Position numbers and translations under genes: made by a program. The notes under the pieces were generated by a model. It was not told where the DNA came from. It did not search any database and saw only the letters and a list, made by a program, of their open reading frames with translations. This document shows positions 12,622 through 24,800 of a stretch of 64,000 bases of DNA, in pieces. The DNA comes from Haliotis asinina (Eukaryota; Mollusca; Gastropoda; Lepetellida; Haliotidae). Location: positions 15,267,501-15,331,500 of the forward strand of contig NC_090291.1 in the NCBI RefSeq assembly GCF_037392515.1. Direction: 5' to 3'. Position 1 is the first letter of the stretch; every line of letters starts with the position of its first letter.

Positions 12622-12635
12622 GGAAGGAGGGAGGG
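12561..12635. repeat. (GA)n microsatellite
   Basis: GA dinucleotide run at 12561-12618 leading into GGAGGGAAGGAGGGAGGG. Any open frame across it is low-complexity. Confidence 0.95.
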
Positions 12636-13003
12636 AATGGGTGAGTGGATTGATGGGTGGATTGTTCATGAGTGGGGTGATACGTTGGTGATAAGCTGGT
12701 GGATCAAAGAGCAGGTGAAAACGACCCCTTGTCTCATAAAAACGACAACATGATTTGAATCTATGTTCATGAAATATGATGACAATCACTCAGTAAAAAC
12801 CCTAAAGACCTAGTTCTTTTCATTCACAACCATGTCCTCATGTCCCCAAGTAGGACCAGAAATTATAATGTTGAATTTATCGGTGAACGTGAAACCTCTT
12901 ACACGATTTTCTTACACGATTCAAGGCCAATACGGAGTGCAACCTCCATGTAACTGTATGACAGCCATCACGCTCCTCCTCTTAACCCCTGTCAGTCTGA
13001 CCC

Positions 13004-13060
13004 ATGAGGATCTAGGTTAGACTGATCTCCAGGAACCCATGCTTGTTGATGCTTATACCG
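13004..13060 (+). repeat. SINE-A 5' fragment
   Basis: Only the head survives: GAGGATCTAGGTTAGACTGA...CAGGAACCCATGCTTGTTG. Confidence 0.6.
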
Positions 13061-14108
13061 GAGTGAATAGGTGAGGGTAATTATCAGGTGTGATATGTGA
13101 GCGTTAATGTAAGTAAGAATGTGTTAGTGAGTGAGTGAGTGAGTCGGTAAGTAGGGTGATGGGAGGGTCGGTTCATAAACCCAAACTCAGCTTCCCTCAT
13201 GATCAACTTTTCTTGTTCAGTTCCCTTATCCCACAACTAACGCGAAAGCACGAAACTAAATACTGGACAAAAAAACATCATATGTGTTCTTCTTAGTACC
13301 CAAACGTTACACAGCCCGTCACGAATCCCCCAAACACGAATAAACCGCCAGCCTGCTGTTGTCGTACCTTTTTGCCCCGAAACAAAACAACCCAATATAG
13401 AATCAATTACACCAATAAAACAGAATCCAGCGATAAACCCACTCCAACCAAAGAGGCAAATCAAGAAGAGCACACCGTCCGAACACAGTAATCAAATTTT
13501 CAGCGTCGGAACCGAATGAATTCTGTGGAAGTGGATCAAGACATTTAAATAATATACATCACAGTCGACAGACAATGCCGTAATGCTGAAGTATGCTCTC
13601 GCCGAACGGGAGAAATCCATTACAAACAAAAATAACAGGATAGCGGATGAAAAATCAGTTTTTTACCAGTTTCATCTTCAGAGAGCCGACTCGTAAATGC
13701 TATGTCGGTGTGTCCTGTTCGTTCGGAATACGTCTCTTGCTGAGGGATTGTAGCATAAATAATACATTGACCGTAAACTATGCCGGGATGATCTAACACT
13801 CGAGATGTTTGGAAGGGCCTAGGAAGCTCACATGTTGGTGTTAAATACGTCTATGTTTTCTTTACATGAGAACTTTTTGGCAAGAAGATATTTTGTTTGA
13901 TGTCCTAACATTTTGGTTGGAACCGTACTCAGTGACGACGCCCATGGTTTCATGGCTTCCGCTTCTTCTGTAATCAAGTACAGATTTTCAAACATTACTG
14001 TAATCGGTTCAACTCAGCTTATACACTCCGAGAAAGGTCTCTAGGTTCTGAAATGCTGACTCTACACAATCGGGCCTACTGTAACGGTTTAGGAAGCTTA
14101 TTTATAGT
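13061..14108. other. no feature seen
   Basis: Includes a small GTGAGT run at 13126-13144. No exon or repeat otherwise supportable. Confidence 0.5.
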
Positions 14109-14245
14109 TTTAGTTAAACGCCGGCGTTCTACAGTATTCCATCTACATGACCGTCTTTATAGAAAATTGAACTGAATCTAGGCCTGATAAACAAGTGATT
14201 GATAATATGAGCATCAAATCGCACAAGTGGGTTACGATGACATGT
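14109..14245 (-). repeat. SINE-A fragment, diverged
   Basis: Reverse order motifs: AAACGCCGGCGTTCTACAGT, ATTCCATCTACATGACCGTC, AGTGATTGATAATATGAGCA, TTACGATGACATGTGTCAAC. Confidence 0.65.
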
Positions 14246-14331
14246 GTCAACTGATATTATCAACGTTGTCTCCTTCTTCAACAAATTCATCAAGAAGTGA
14301 GAGTAGTCACTAATGTGAGAGAAGGCGATGG

Positions 14332-14472
14332 GGTAGCCTAGTGGTTACAGCGTTCGCTCGTCACGCTGGACCCGGGGTCGATTCCCCACATAGACACAAA
14401 GGTGAAGCCAATTCCTCCTGTCCTCCGTCGTAATGTAGCGGAATATTGCTGAAAGCAGCCTAAAATAATACT
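14332..14472 (+). repeat. SINE-B copy
   Basis: Forward tRNA-like head GGGGTAGCCTAGTGGTTACA, B box GGGTCGATTCCCCACAT, and a 3' part with GGAATATTGCTGAAAGC. Confidence 0.85.
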
Positions 14473-14475
14473 TAC

Positions 14476-14565
14476 TGTTGGTTTACGCCACACGCAGCAA
14501 TATTCCAGCTATATCACACCCGTCTGGACCAGACATTCCAGTGAATATAAACGGAGCAAGAAGAC
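14476..14565 (-). repeat. SINE-A 3' fragment
   Basis: Reverse SINE-A end: GTTTACGCCACACGCAGCAA, TATTCCAGCTATATCACACC, GTCTGGACCAGACATTCCAG. It lies tail-to-tail with the preceding SINE-B. Confidence 0.75.
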
Positions 14566-15785
14566 CGATTCATCTGGTCGGTTCGACGTCACGCGTACGT
14601 CCCTGGAGACTGTGTCTATTCGGTATCCATGGGTAATAATCACAAGACAGAAGATACCTAGACCAATCTGACTGAAGTTTATGTAAATAATACAGTGTCA
14701 TGGTCGCATCAAGAAAAGGTCGAAGCTCAACCTTTCTTCTGTGGCAAAACGTGAAACACATTCTCTGTGTAGATGTATTTGGTGATTCCGGCACAACACA
14801 TACACATAATTATTTAAAATGTCTTCCGGCTATGACTGGACAAGAAACACTATTCCACAAATATCTTCCACAAATATCAACTCCCGCTGAGTCAAGGCCT
14901 TCAAAACTTCAGCTTCAGTTAGAAGGATTTTAATTATTTGATAACTGGCGACTGACCTATCAAAATCCAGCAATCTCAAAGTTCACAAAGCAAACACTAA
15001 CGTTTAACCGTTTCCAACCTTCTGTCACTCAGTATATTTATAAACATTAGTCTGCGTGTAATAAACAAAGTCAACTCTTAAAGAACCAATTGTTAAGTGC
15101 CAAGGAGTAGCCGAACTACACAATCTGATATATAGCCATTGCTTGTCAGCGTAGGAAGAACGTGATGCTATCTTGACAAGTAAAATCTACCGCTGCACGT
15201 CCGAGAATGTAATAAGCGTCTGTTATAACATTTATAACTATTATAAAGCAATGCCATGGTTATAACCAGATGTTCTACAGACGAGTGCCATGTCAGAATA
15301 AACCCGCTATGTAGGAATCATTAGAGGGCATTGAGAAGAAACAGAATGGTTTCAGATGCTGATCCTTATCGTCATCCTGCGCCGGACTGCATATCTTCAA
15401 ATCCAAGGCTTCTTGTACTCGACTTATGGTACCTGCTGTCTCGGCAGACGAATTCTTGATTCCGACTGTTTGGTTGAAGGAGAGTCACACAACTTCTTTC
15501 AGTGGAGTCAAAGAGTTCCTGTGACAGGCGGATGGCGTCACTTGTAGATGGATTGTAGATATAGGAACATTTGTATCGCCAGATGCAGCTCATTAATATA
15601 AATGTGTGAACCAGAACGAAGACAATGGTTTAAGTAGAAAACTTCTAACATGCAGCAGAATGTTTCTCCACGTGTTTAACGGTGCACGTATGAATGGCGG
15701 AGCCGGCATGAGTTAGCTGATGCATTCAAAATGAATTTATAGCGGAATGAATGAGAACATGATTCAACGAAAGAAAGAAGGAAGG
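14566..15785. other. no confirmed gene
   Basis: Several 60-77 codon open frames on both strands, none with a recognisable domain, signal peptide or good splice context. Confidence 0.45.
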
Positions 15786-16125
15786 AGTGAGTATGGTTTT
15801 GCGCCACGTTTAGCGAAATTCCGGCAATTTCACAGCTATGGACACTAGAAATGGGCTTCACACATTGAACTCGTGTGGCGAACCGCCGGGTCCAGCGTCG
15901 CTGCCACAAAGTAAAGATTGAACTATATAGTCTGTCTCACAGTCCCTGAGCCGCTGTGTTTTCCCTACAGCCTTGCCCTCGCTGCCATGCTGAAGCGCTA
16001 AATGAGGCAAAATTGATTTTATCAGGTTCTGAATCTCACTAGGGTTCATTTTCACTATAAATGGGATTATTTATTACCATCAAAATTATATATATTCAAA
16101 CGTTAGTCTGGGAAGGAATGAACAA
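15786..16125 (-). repeat. SINE-B with long 5' extension, copy 1
   Basis: Reverse SINE-B body (GACACTAGAAATGGGCTTCA) continues past the usual head into about 150 bp: CAGTCCCTGAGCCGCTGTG, CCCTACAGCCTTGCCCTCGC, ATCAAAATTATATATATTCA. The same extension occurs at 32000-32150. Confidence 0.75.
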
Positions 16126-16317
16126 AATAAGGAACGAAAGAACGAAAAGGAAGGAAAACGAACGAACGTTCCAGCTCTGCAGATAGGTGCAGCATCGCAA
16201 TGCGTGGTATACGTAGATAGATTGCAATAAAAATATTCCTTCGTTCAAAGGCGCACAGATGCAATCTTAGTTCTGTAAGACGGATAGTTTTGAGTAGTCA
16301 TATAATCTCATAGTACT

Positions 16318-16558
16318 GTGTGTGAGTGAGTGAGTAATGGAGTGAGTGAGTCTTATGTTGTTGTTTTACGCCGCTTTAAAGAATATTCAAGCAGTATGGT
16401 GACGGCTTATAGAGTCTGGACCAGGCAATCCGGTGGTCAACATCATAAGCATCGATGCAATGACATGTGACAACGAAGTAAGCGACCCTGACCACCGGAT
16501 CCTGTTAGTTGCCTCAAACATGGGTTACTGAGGACCAGTTTTAACCCGGACCTTATGC
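16318..16558 (-). repeat. SINE-A copy
   Basis: Reverse SINE-A including its GTGAGTGAGT tail, TTTTACGCCGCTTTAAAGAA, AGTCTGGACCAGGCAATCCG and CCAGTTTTAACCCGGACCTT. Confidence 0.85.
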
Positions 16559-16564
16559 CTCTTT

Positions 16565-16678
16565 GTAACATTCTAGTCATAGTAGGGACGACAGAAATGG
16601 TCTTCATAATTTTATAACAGTATCTACGTTGGAGATCGAACCCGGCCTTTCGGTGTGACGAGCGAACGTAGTCACAAC
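16565..16678 (-). repeat. SINE-B fragment
   Basis: Reverse SINE-B: GACGACAGAAATGGTCTTCA, GGAGATCGAACCCGGCCTTT, GGTGTGACGAGCGAACG. It abuts the preceding SINE-A. Confidence 0.75.
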
Positions 16679-16696
16679 AAAACTGTAGTCATAGTT

Positions 16697-16752
16697 TTTT
16701 TTGTTTTTTTTTTGTTTTTTTGTTTGTTTTTGTTTTTTGAATATTTTTTATA
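16697..16752. repeat. T-rich low-complexity tract
   Basis: T8-T9 runs separated by single G residues. Confidence 0.8.
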
Positions 16753-16994
16753 CAATGAACGACGCAGCAACAACATTACATTGTCGGGATATTATGTTGA
16801 TCAGTATTGAAATGGTGTGTTCATGTGTTAGTAAACTTGGGCGAGAACACACTCCCAACTCCAGATACCTATCGTCCGACGCACAGCACGCTGCTGGATC
16901 CCATGACACCCACCTATGAAGACGTCAGTAGCCATCCCTAATCATAAACCCCACGAACCCCGGTCTTCACTCTTCCAACGCACCCACGAACCAG

Positions 16995-17106
16995 GTCCTA
17001 GATTTTCGAAGCTCTACTAGCGCTAAAATAGTTGTAGGTGCCACACATTAACATTCACTTGCAACTATCTTAGCACTGACAGAGCTTCGAAAATCTAAGT
17101 CCAGGA
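16995..17106. mobile_element. palindromic hairpin element, copy 3
   Basis: Same family as the pair near 3.1-3.3 kb: TCCTAGATTTTCGAAGCTCT on the left, AGAGCTTCGAAAATCTAAGT on the right, TAGCGCTAAAATAGTTG and CAACTATCTTAGCACT inner arms. The right arm has drifted at the AGCGCT core. Confidence 0.8.
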
Positions 17107-17510
17107 TTCCAAGAGTCTCTCCAACCACGGAGACTGCAGGTGGAAAAGATATGCAGATCCTTGTCAGCTCCCAGCGGCACCCTTAGAACCCCAACTCGCA
17201 ATATACCTCCACTACCCGCAAGGCCCTGGACCCGGAGACTCGCATACCATGGGAACAGGTGTAGAAGACATTGTCGAAAGTTTAGTCCACGGGCCCCGAT
17301 GCACCCACTTTCCACTGGAACAGTAGGTGCAGAAGACATGCACCCTCCTTCCATGGGCCTCAATACCCTCGCTTACCACAGGGACAGCAGATATAGATGT
17401 CCTCAGTGCCCGAAGACTCACCCTTCAGTCCCCGTCCCCTATACCTTGACACACCCCACGGCCCATACCTCGATACCACGGAAGCGGCAGATGCATCAAA
17501 CATGTACCTT
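17107..17510. repeat. GC-rich block, possible degenerate minisatellite
   Basis: Markedly more GC-rich than its surroundings, with loosely recurring ACCACGGAGAC/ACCATGGGAACAGG/ACCACAGGGACAGC/ACCACGGAAGCGGC followed by AGATG or AGAAGACAT. Open on both strands for 70-134 codons with no recognisable protein. I favour a decayed repeat over a gene. Confidence 0.4.
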
Positions 17511-17770
17511 GGTTGTCTCTCCGTCTGTTCAGCAAGAGAAATGACTTTTCCTGTAGCATTGCTTCGCACTATTTCCTTTCCAACTGTTTGCTTAGTAAAT
17601 GCTTCCCTGTGTTACCAACGGGACCTATTGTACAAGATGAGAAATGTAATCCGCTGGCGGCTCTATGTTTCCCTGGAGCAACTGTTGACTTTACACGATC
17701 CAGTTCGGTCGACAGGCGTTCACTCCTTCACAAAAAGCGCAACTATCCGTGTTGAAAGAGGCGGTGTGGC

Positions 17771-18156
17771 GTGATGACTTTTCCAGCTTCGCCAGGCTAC
17801 AAATTGGTCAGTTTTCAGCACATACGGGATAGGGTGCATCCATTTCAGAACCAAAACCCTTTGAGAAGTTTCCACAAGCGCGAAGGGTCTCTCGTGGTGA
17901 TTAGACTCGCATGTGTTCTTGATGCTGTTTGTTGGACTCTTGTTGCACGTGAGAAACGAGCGCGCGTGTCACGCATGGTCTTGCCATTCCTTGGACTGGT
18001 CACCTGTCTGTGAAGACGGACAGAAATACCGTATGGACGAACAGAAACAGGCTTGTGGACGGAGGGGTGGTCAAATGAAGGTTGAGACTGATCATGGTGA
18101 TGTACGCGAACACTGACCAATTTGTATCTCGGTGGAGTTGGAAAAGTCATCAACCT
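17771..18156. mobile_element. MITE-like element with ~48-bp terminal inverted repeats
   Basis: Left end GTGATGACTTTTCCAGCTTC...TACAAATTGGTCAGT is mirrored at 18108-18156 (ACTGACCAATTTGTA...GGAAAAGTCATCAAC). The roughly 290 bp between encode no transposase. No clear target duplication. Non-autonomous DNA element of unassigned superfamily. Confidence 0.65.
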
Positions 18157-18235
18157 ATGGCCTCACTTTTCGCTTAGTAATAGTAACAACAGCAGTAGTA
18201 ATGATAAGAGTAAAGTTAACGTAATATCAACGGTA

Positions 18236-18332
18236 GTGTCAGTAGTAGTAGTAGTAGTAGCAACACCACTTCTACTACTACTAGTAGTAGTAACACCACT
18301 TCTAGTAGTAGTAATAGTAGTAACACCACTTC

Positions 18333-18364
<32 letters not shown>

Positions 18365-18576
18365 ACACCACTTATACTATTATGGTAATAGTAGTAGTAA
18401 CACCACTTCTAGTAGTAGTAGTAGTAGTAGCAACACCACTTCTACTACTAGTAGTAGTAGTAACACCACTTCTAGTAGTAGTAATAGTAGTAACACCACT
18501 TCTAGTAGTAGTAGTAGTAGTAGTAGTAGTAACACCACTTATACTATTATGGTAATAGTAGTAGTAACACCACTTC

Positions 18577-18622
<46 letters not shown>

Positions 18623-18660
18623 GGTGGTGGTGGTGGTGGTGGTGGTGGTAGGAGGAGGAA
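18236..18660. repeat. (TAG)n/(GTG)n triplet array with 168-bp internal duplication
   Basis: TAG/GTA triplets interrupted by AACACCACTTCTAG, ending in a (GTG)n run. The block AACACCACTTATACTATTATG occurs at about 18364 and again at 18531, showing a duplication of about 168 bp. Open frames here are poly-Val/poly-Thr artefacts. Confidence 0.9.
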
Positions 18661-18683
18661 TAGGAGCGGCAACCAGTGCAGCA

Positions 18684-18792
18684 GTAGATCGATGCTCATG
18701 CTTCTGGTCACTGGATTGTCTGGTGGGGACTCGATTGTGTAGAGACCGCCGCCATATAGCTAGAATACGTGGCGTTAAACAACAAACAAAAA
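18684..18792 (+). repeat. SINE-A 3' half
   Basis: Starts at GTAGATCGATGCTCATGC directly after the triplet array and ends GGCGTTAAACAACAAACAAA. Confidence 0.85.
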
Positions 18793-19511
18793 AAACCAGT
18801 AGTAGTAGTAGTTTCACCCGTGCATCATTAGTAACACGTCATTATCTGTGAAGTAGTAGCTAGTATTATTAGCTTTTGCCGATAGCGACGTCAAGCAGCA
18901 TAACAACCAAACGATCATATAACACATGTACATTAAGGCAGCAAAAAAAACCAAATTGCTCGACTAGCATAAACATATTTCTTTCCCATATCCATATCAA
19001 CTCGCTGCTCTGCAATCCAAATAATGCTCGATTTTCCTGTTCACTCTTCAAGACATGAGCTGTTTCAACAAGACAAATACATTACGCTGTTTTGACAGAA
19101 CAATATGGCCAGAAGTCCTTACAGTGCCATGACACCTTCTAGTCCCAGAACAGTTCTAACTCATTTACTGGGTGTGATGCATCCATGTTGTGATTATTGG
19201 GAGTAATATTCACTTGTGCCCATATTTACACCGACACGTTCACCTTGCGCGTGCTTTGAAAGCTCGTGGATTTTGAATCAGATCACCGGCTGACTGCTCT
19301 GGGTTGTTATCGTACCCGATGATCTGCTCATGTTGTATATTGTTGCAAAGTGTCACCAATGTCACACTGAAAACAGTTATGGGTTGGAACTCTGGTTCGC
19401 CCCGATGATGACTGAGAGCCCTTCAAATACGCGCGTACCCCTTAGTCCTCGCTCCCCACCTCACACACACACGCACGCCCACACACCCAACCAACGGGGC
19501 AACGGGGAGAG

Positions 19512-19512
<1 letters not shown>
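18793..19512. other. no feature seen
   Basis: Intergenic; nothing supportable. Confidence 0.5.
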
Positions 19513-19595
<83 letters not shown>

Positions 19596-19600
19596 TTTGG
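19513..19600. repeat. (CA)n(GA)n compound microsatellite
   Basis: CA run of about 34 bp followed by a GA run of about 43 bp and a G-rich end. Confidence 0.95.
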
Positions 19601-19833
19601 GGGGTGGATGGATTGAGAAACTCATGCGGTACTTTCATTGCTATGAATTTAGTCTTAAAACTCAGATCTCAAATATCATAGGCAAATGACTCACAGTTGT
19701 TTCCCGAAAAGATGTGTTACAGTTAAAAAAATGTTTGCCTTCCCTCTTCATCGAAAATGTGTAATTCTTGAAGCAGATGTCTTGTGAATCGCGACGCAGA
19801 TTATAGAAAGACTGAGACGGACAGACAGACACG

Positions 19834-19835
<2 letters not shown>

Positions 19836-19904
<69 letters not shown>

Positions 19905-19905
19905 C
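19836..19905. repeat. (CA)n(GA)n compound microsatellite
   Basis: Second CA-then-GA compound tract 250 bp from the first, adjoining the SINE-B fragment that follows. Confidence 0.95.
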
Positions 19906-19911
19906 AAAAAA

Positions 19912-19982
19912 TTGTTCACATACTGTACCCATTTGGGGAATCGAACGCTTTAACCACTAGGATATCCCACCGCTCCGTGTCT
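19912..19982 (-). repeat. SINE-B head fragment
   Basis: Reverse SINE-B: ACTGTACCCATTTGGGGAAT, GAACGCTTTAACCACTAGGA, TATCCCACCGCTCC. Confidence 0.75.
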
Positions 19983-19984
19983 GT

Positions 19985-20130
19985 TTAAAGACAGGAATGG
20001 GCGACAATAGTAAAGTCTGGACCATACCAGTGGATGATCTAATGAGCAACATTCAAGAGCGTATCGACAGAGATTATTGACAGAGTCACCCTGCCTGACT
20101 ATGCATCATGTCGCTTGTTAAGACCAACAC
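19985..20130 (-). repeat. SINE-A, heavily degraded
   Basis: Residual reverse SINE-A matches only: AAGTCTGGACCATACCAGTG, ATGAGCAACATTC, GTCGCTTGTTAAGACCAAC. Confidence 0.4.
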
Positions 20131-20387
20131 ATGCGGCCTCTTAGCACCCGAATTACGAGAACTAATGAGAGATGTTAGACAATGTCAGAGAAAAGAAGGA
20201 ACAGGGTGACCCAGGCAGTATACTTTGCAGCAAGTTCACGATACAGAGTTGCCAGCATCCTACGATCTGATTAGTTTCGGTTGTCAGCACCATATATGTC
20301 CATACGTATATGTTTTATATTATCCATTTGGATTATATCTTCAAACATCAGATAACACGTTCACACGTCTCTGTGAAGATACTATTT

Positions 20388-20590
20388 AGAACTTCAGGAG
20401 CCCATATTTGTAGTAAGAGGCGACTAACTTGATCAGGTGGTCAGGTTTGCCTACTTGGATAACACCTTTCATCCTATCCCAGTTGAAGATATCGATGCTC
20501 AGGTCGTTGATCACTTGATTGTCAGGTTAACACTGGAGTATCTACAGACCACCGCCATATAGTTGCAATACTGCTGAGTGTGGCTTTAAC
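20388..20590 (+). repeat. SINE-A copy
   Basis: Forward SINE-A from CAGGAGCCCATATTTGTAG to GCTGAGTGTGGCTTTAA, tail absent. Confidence 0.8.
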
Positions 20591-20904
20591 AGTCTACACA
20601 TTCGTCTCAAAGCAAATGTAAATATTTTATGTCTGCTTCTTACCGGCTGGGAGAAGAAAATCTTTCGTACCATGCGATTCGTTTGAGGGTAGGGTGATCC
20701 ACAACATAAAATGAGTGAGCTACAAACCGTTTTGAACAGCATGCCAGTAACAAGGCTATCTGCCCTTGAAGCCAGCCTCAGCTGCTTGATGGCAACTTTC
20801 ATTTTAACTCACTCACTCACTCAAGTGAATACGCAGTATGGTAGTATTCTAACATACGGGTGTTGTCATTTCTGACTTCCCATTGGCTGTACTTTAGTTT
20901 GCTT

Positions 20905-21130
20905 TGCTTTGTTTCTTGCTTTACGCCGCAACATTCCAGCTTTACTGTAAATATCTGAGTCTAGACAATTCAGTGATCAACAGCAGAAGCACTTCATCCA
21001 TGCAATTGGGATACGATGACATGTGTCAATCACACCGGCCCTGACCACCCGATCCCGTTAGTCGCCTCTTACGACATGCATAAGAAGATCAATTGAAGAT
21101 CAATTCTAAACCTGATCTTCCCCGGCCCGA
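20905..21130 (-). repeat. SINE-A copy
   Basis: Reverse SINE-A: TTTACGCCGCAACATTCCAG, GTGATCAACAGCAGAAGCA, GGGATACGATGACATGTGTC, CCCGATCCCGTTAGTCGCCT. Confidence 0.85.
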
Positions 21131-21894
21131 CTACAAATAAGACAACATGCATCTGTCCATCTAAATATTTATTCACATTTTTTACATATTTACATTTTTT
21201 ACATCTATTTCAAAATAGAGGCTGAAAGCTAACACATATATAAGCAACATATATAAATGGTTGCGGGTTACATCAGCAGTATATAAGATTAACATTATTA
21301 AGAGACATTTTTATACATGTACAATGTAAACTGAATGTATGAGTTCATAAACATGTTTTTGTTCATTTTGAATTCATCGTTATTTTTTTTCCCGTTTATT
21401 ATTTCTAGTAGTGTCTTCACAATATACACTTTAAAACACCAAAATGGGTTGAAAATACAATAGGAACTCTTTATGGTTTCTCTTATTATTATTATTTTTG
21501 CATTATTTGTCATTTTGTGACAATACAAACAATACAACTAAAGCATATTTTCGGCCAACTCTCCTAAATTATGTTTTTTGAACGTTCCAATTTTTGTTTT
21601 GTTTCTAGAACCATATAAGTTGTTTTTGTTTTCGTTTTTCAGTTTCACAACAAAACAAATGCGATCAGACCTTCACCTGACCACGACCAATTAAAATTTC
21701 TTTTTGAAACGCCAAAATGTTTCCTTTTTTTGCATAATTGTAAGGCGAATTTTACAGGGAAATCTAAAACTGAGCAATAAGCGAGGTAAAACAAGAAATA
21801 AAAATCCAAAATAGACACATAAAACGATATCTGAATATGTCACTAAGAGTATTCCCTCATAACACCGGAGTTCATGCAAACGCGATTCTCCATC
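21131..21894. other. AT-rich, no feature seen
   Basis: Strongly AT-rich with T- and A-runs; no exon or repeat that I can support. Confidence 0.5.
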
Positions 21895-24800
21895 ACGTTG
21901 AGGTTCCTGAAACACACTGAAGTTCGGATCCTTCATCACATTGAAGTAGAGGCATCACATGGCAGCTGTGATCCTTTATCACATCGAATTTCAGGGAAAC
22001 ATGTTAATTGAGATTCTTCATCACACTGACGTTCATGCCACGCATGGCAGATGTGATCGTTCATTACATTGAGGTAGATGCAACACATAATCCTGTGATC
22101 CGTCATCACATTGACGTTCAGGTAGCACAAGGCATTTCTGATCCTCCATCACATGAAAGTTCAGGCAGTGCTGGGCAACTGTCATCCTTCATCACATTGG
22201 GATTTAAGCAAGAAAGCAAGACATGACAGTTGTGATCCTTCACCACATTGGGATTTAAGCAAGAAAGCAAGACATGACAGTTGTGATCCTTCATCACTCT
22301 GGGATTTTAGCAAGAACGCAAGACATGACAGTTGTGATCCTTCATCACTTTGGGATTTAAGCAAGAACGCAAGACATGACAGTTGTGATCCTTCATCACA
22401 TAGGGATTTTAGCAAGAACGCAAGACATGACAGTTGTGATCCTTCATCACTTTGGGATTTAAGCAAGAAAGCAAGACATGACAGTTGTGATACTTCATCA
22501 CATAGGGATTTTAGCAAGAACGCAAGACATGACTGTTGTGATCCTTCATCACTTTGGGATTTTAGCAAGAACGCAAGACATGACAGTTGTGATCCTTCAT
22601 CACTTTGGGATTTAAGCAAGAAAGCAAGACATGACAGTTGTGATACTTCATCACATTGAGCTAGAGAAAACAAGAGGCAGTTGTGATCTTCGTCACCCTG
22701 AGATCCACGCAGAACATGGTAGTTGTGATTTTACATTTTACATCCTTTATCACACTGAACTAGAGACATAGAAGTAGTGATCTCTCGTCACTTTGAGGTA
22801 GAGAAAACAAAGCCCAGCTATGACCATTCATCACATTGAGGTCGAGGAAACAAAAGGCACCTGTGATCCTTCATCACATTGAGTTTTATGCAGCACATGG
22901 TGGTTGTGGTCCTTCATCACATTGAAGTAGCGACAACAGTTGACACTTATAATCCCTCATCTCTTTGAGATAAAGACAACGCATAATAGTCGTGATCCTT
23001 CATCACTTTGGGGTCTAAACAACTCATGAAATTTATTTTCCTTCATCCGTTTAAGGTAGAGGCAACACATGGCATTTGTGATCCTTCATCGTTGACATAG
23101 AGGCCACACAATAAAATTCTGATCCTTGATCACATTCAGGTTTCAGGTTTGAAGCAACATGTGGCATCTGTGATCCTTCATCACTTTGACGTTCATACTG
23201 AGCAGGGCAGCTGTGACCCTTCATCACATTGACACAGAGGCAACGCATGGCCGTTGAGGTGGCAGCAACACAACAATTGTGATACTTCACCGTCTTGAGG
23301 TAGAGGCAACACATGGTTGCAGTGACCCCTCGTCATACTGATATTCAGGCAGCACAAGGCAACTGTCATCGTTCATCACGTTCACGTTCATGAAGTACAA
23401 GGACCATTTTCCTTTCTTCACATTGAAGTAGAGGTAACGCATGGAAGTTTTCATCCCTCATCACATTAAGGAAGAGGCAACACAAGGCAGCTGTGATCCT
23501 TTATCACTTTGAGGTAGAAGCAAAACATAACTGTTGTGACCCTTCATCACTTTGAGGTAGAGGCAACACATGATTGGTGTGACCTTTCATCACTTTGATG
23601 TAGAGGCAACACATGATTGGTGTGATCCTTCATCATATTGACGTTCAGGTAACACATGGCAGCTATGACCTTTCATCACTTTCAAGTTAAAGAAATACAT
23701 GACTGTTGTGATTTTTCATCACATTTAGGTAGAGGCAACATACGACACTTGTGATCCTTCATCATTTTGAGGTAGAGGCAACACATTATTGTTGTGACCC
23801 TTCTTCACTTTGACATAGAGGCAACGCATAAAGGCTGTGATCCTTCATCACTTTGAGGTAGAGGCAATGCATAACTGTTGTGATCCTTCATCACTTTGAG
23901 GTAGAGGCAACACATAAAGGTTGTGTCCCTTCATCACTTTGAGGTAGAGGCAACACATAACTGTTGTGATCCTTCATCACTTTGAGGTAGAGGCAACACA
24001 TAACTGTTGTGATCCTTCATCACTTTGGGGTAGAGGCAACACATAAAGGTTGTGTCCCTTCATCACTTTGGGGTAGAGGCAATGCATAACTGTTGTGATC
24101 CTTAATCACTTTGAGGTAGAGGCAACACATAACTGTTGTCACCCTTTATCACTTTGAGGTAGAGGCAACACATAACTGTTGTGATCCTTCATCACTTTGA
24201 GGTAGAGGCAACACATAAAGGTTGTGATCCTTCATCATTTTGAGGTAGAGGCAACGCATAACTGTTGTGACCCTTCATCACTTTGAGGTAGAGGCAACAC
24301 ATAAAGGTTGTGATCCTTCATCACTTTGAGGTAGAGGCAACACATAACTGTTGTGACCCTTCATCACTTTGAGGTAGAGGCAATGCATAACTGTTTTGAC
24401 CCTTCATCACTTTGAGGTAGAGGCAATGCATAACTTTTGTGATCCTTCATCACTTTGAGGTAGAGGCAACACATAACTGTTGTGATCCTTCATCACTTTG
24501 AGCTAGAGGCAATACATAACTGTTGTCACCCTTCATCACTTTGAGGTAGAGACAGTGCATAACTGTTGTGATCCTTCATCACTTTGAGGTAGAGGGAACA
24601 CATAACGGTTGTGTCCCTTCATCACTTTGAGGTAGAGGCAACACATAACTGTTGTGATCCTTCATCACTTTGAGGTAGAGGCAACACATAACTGTTGTGA
24701 TCCTTCATCACTTTGAGCTAGAGGCAATACATAACTGTTGTCACCCTTCATCACTTTGAGGTAGAGACAATGCATAACTGTTGTGATTCTTCATCACTTT

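Noticed and set aside
14332-14400. tRNA-like sequences with A and B boxes (also near 32.87, 58.35, 59.22 and 61.05 kb)
   Set aside because: They are the heads of SINE-B copies, continuous with the SINE body and unable to fold a complete acceptor stem; not tRNA genes.
17140-17774. Overlapping 125- and 134-codon frames in a GC-rich block
   Set aside because: Open on both strands with no domain, no signal peptide and loosely repetitive sequence; more likely a decayed repeat.
22153-22673. Open frames of 163-168 codons on both strands with a 17-residue repeat
   Set aside because: The 51-bp unit is a multiple of three and lies inside a non-coding satellite whose neighbouring units are 43 bp and frame-breaking.
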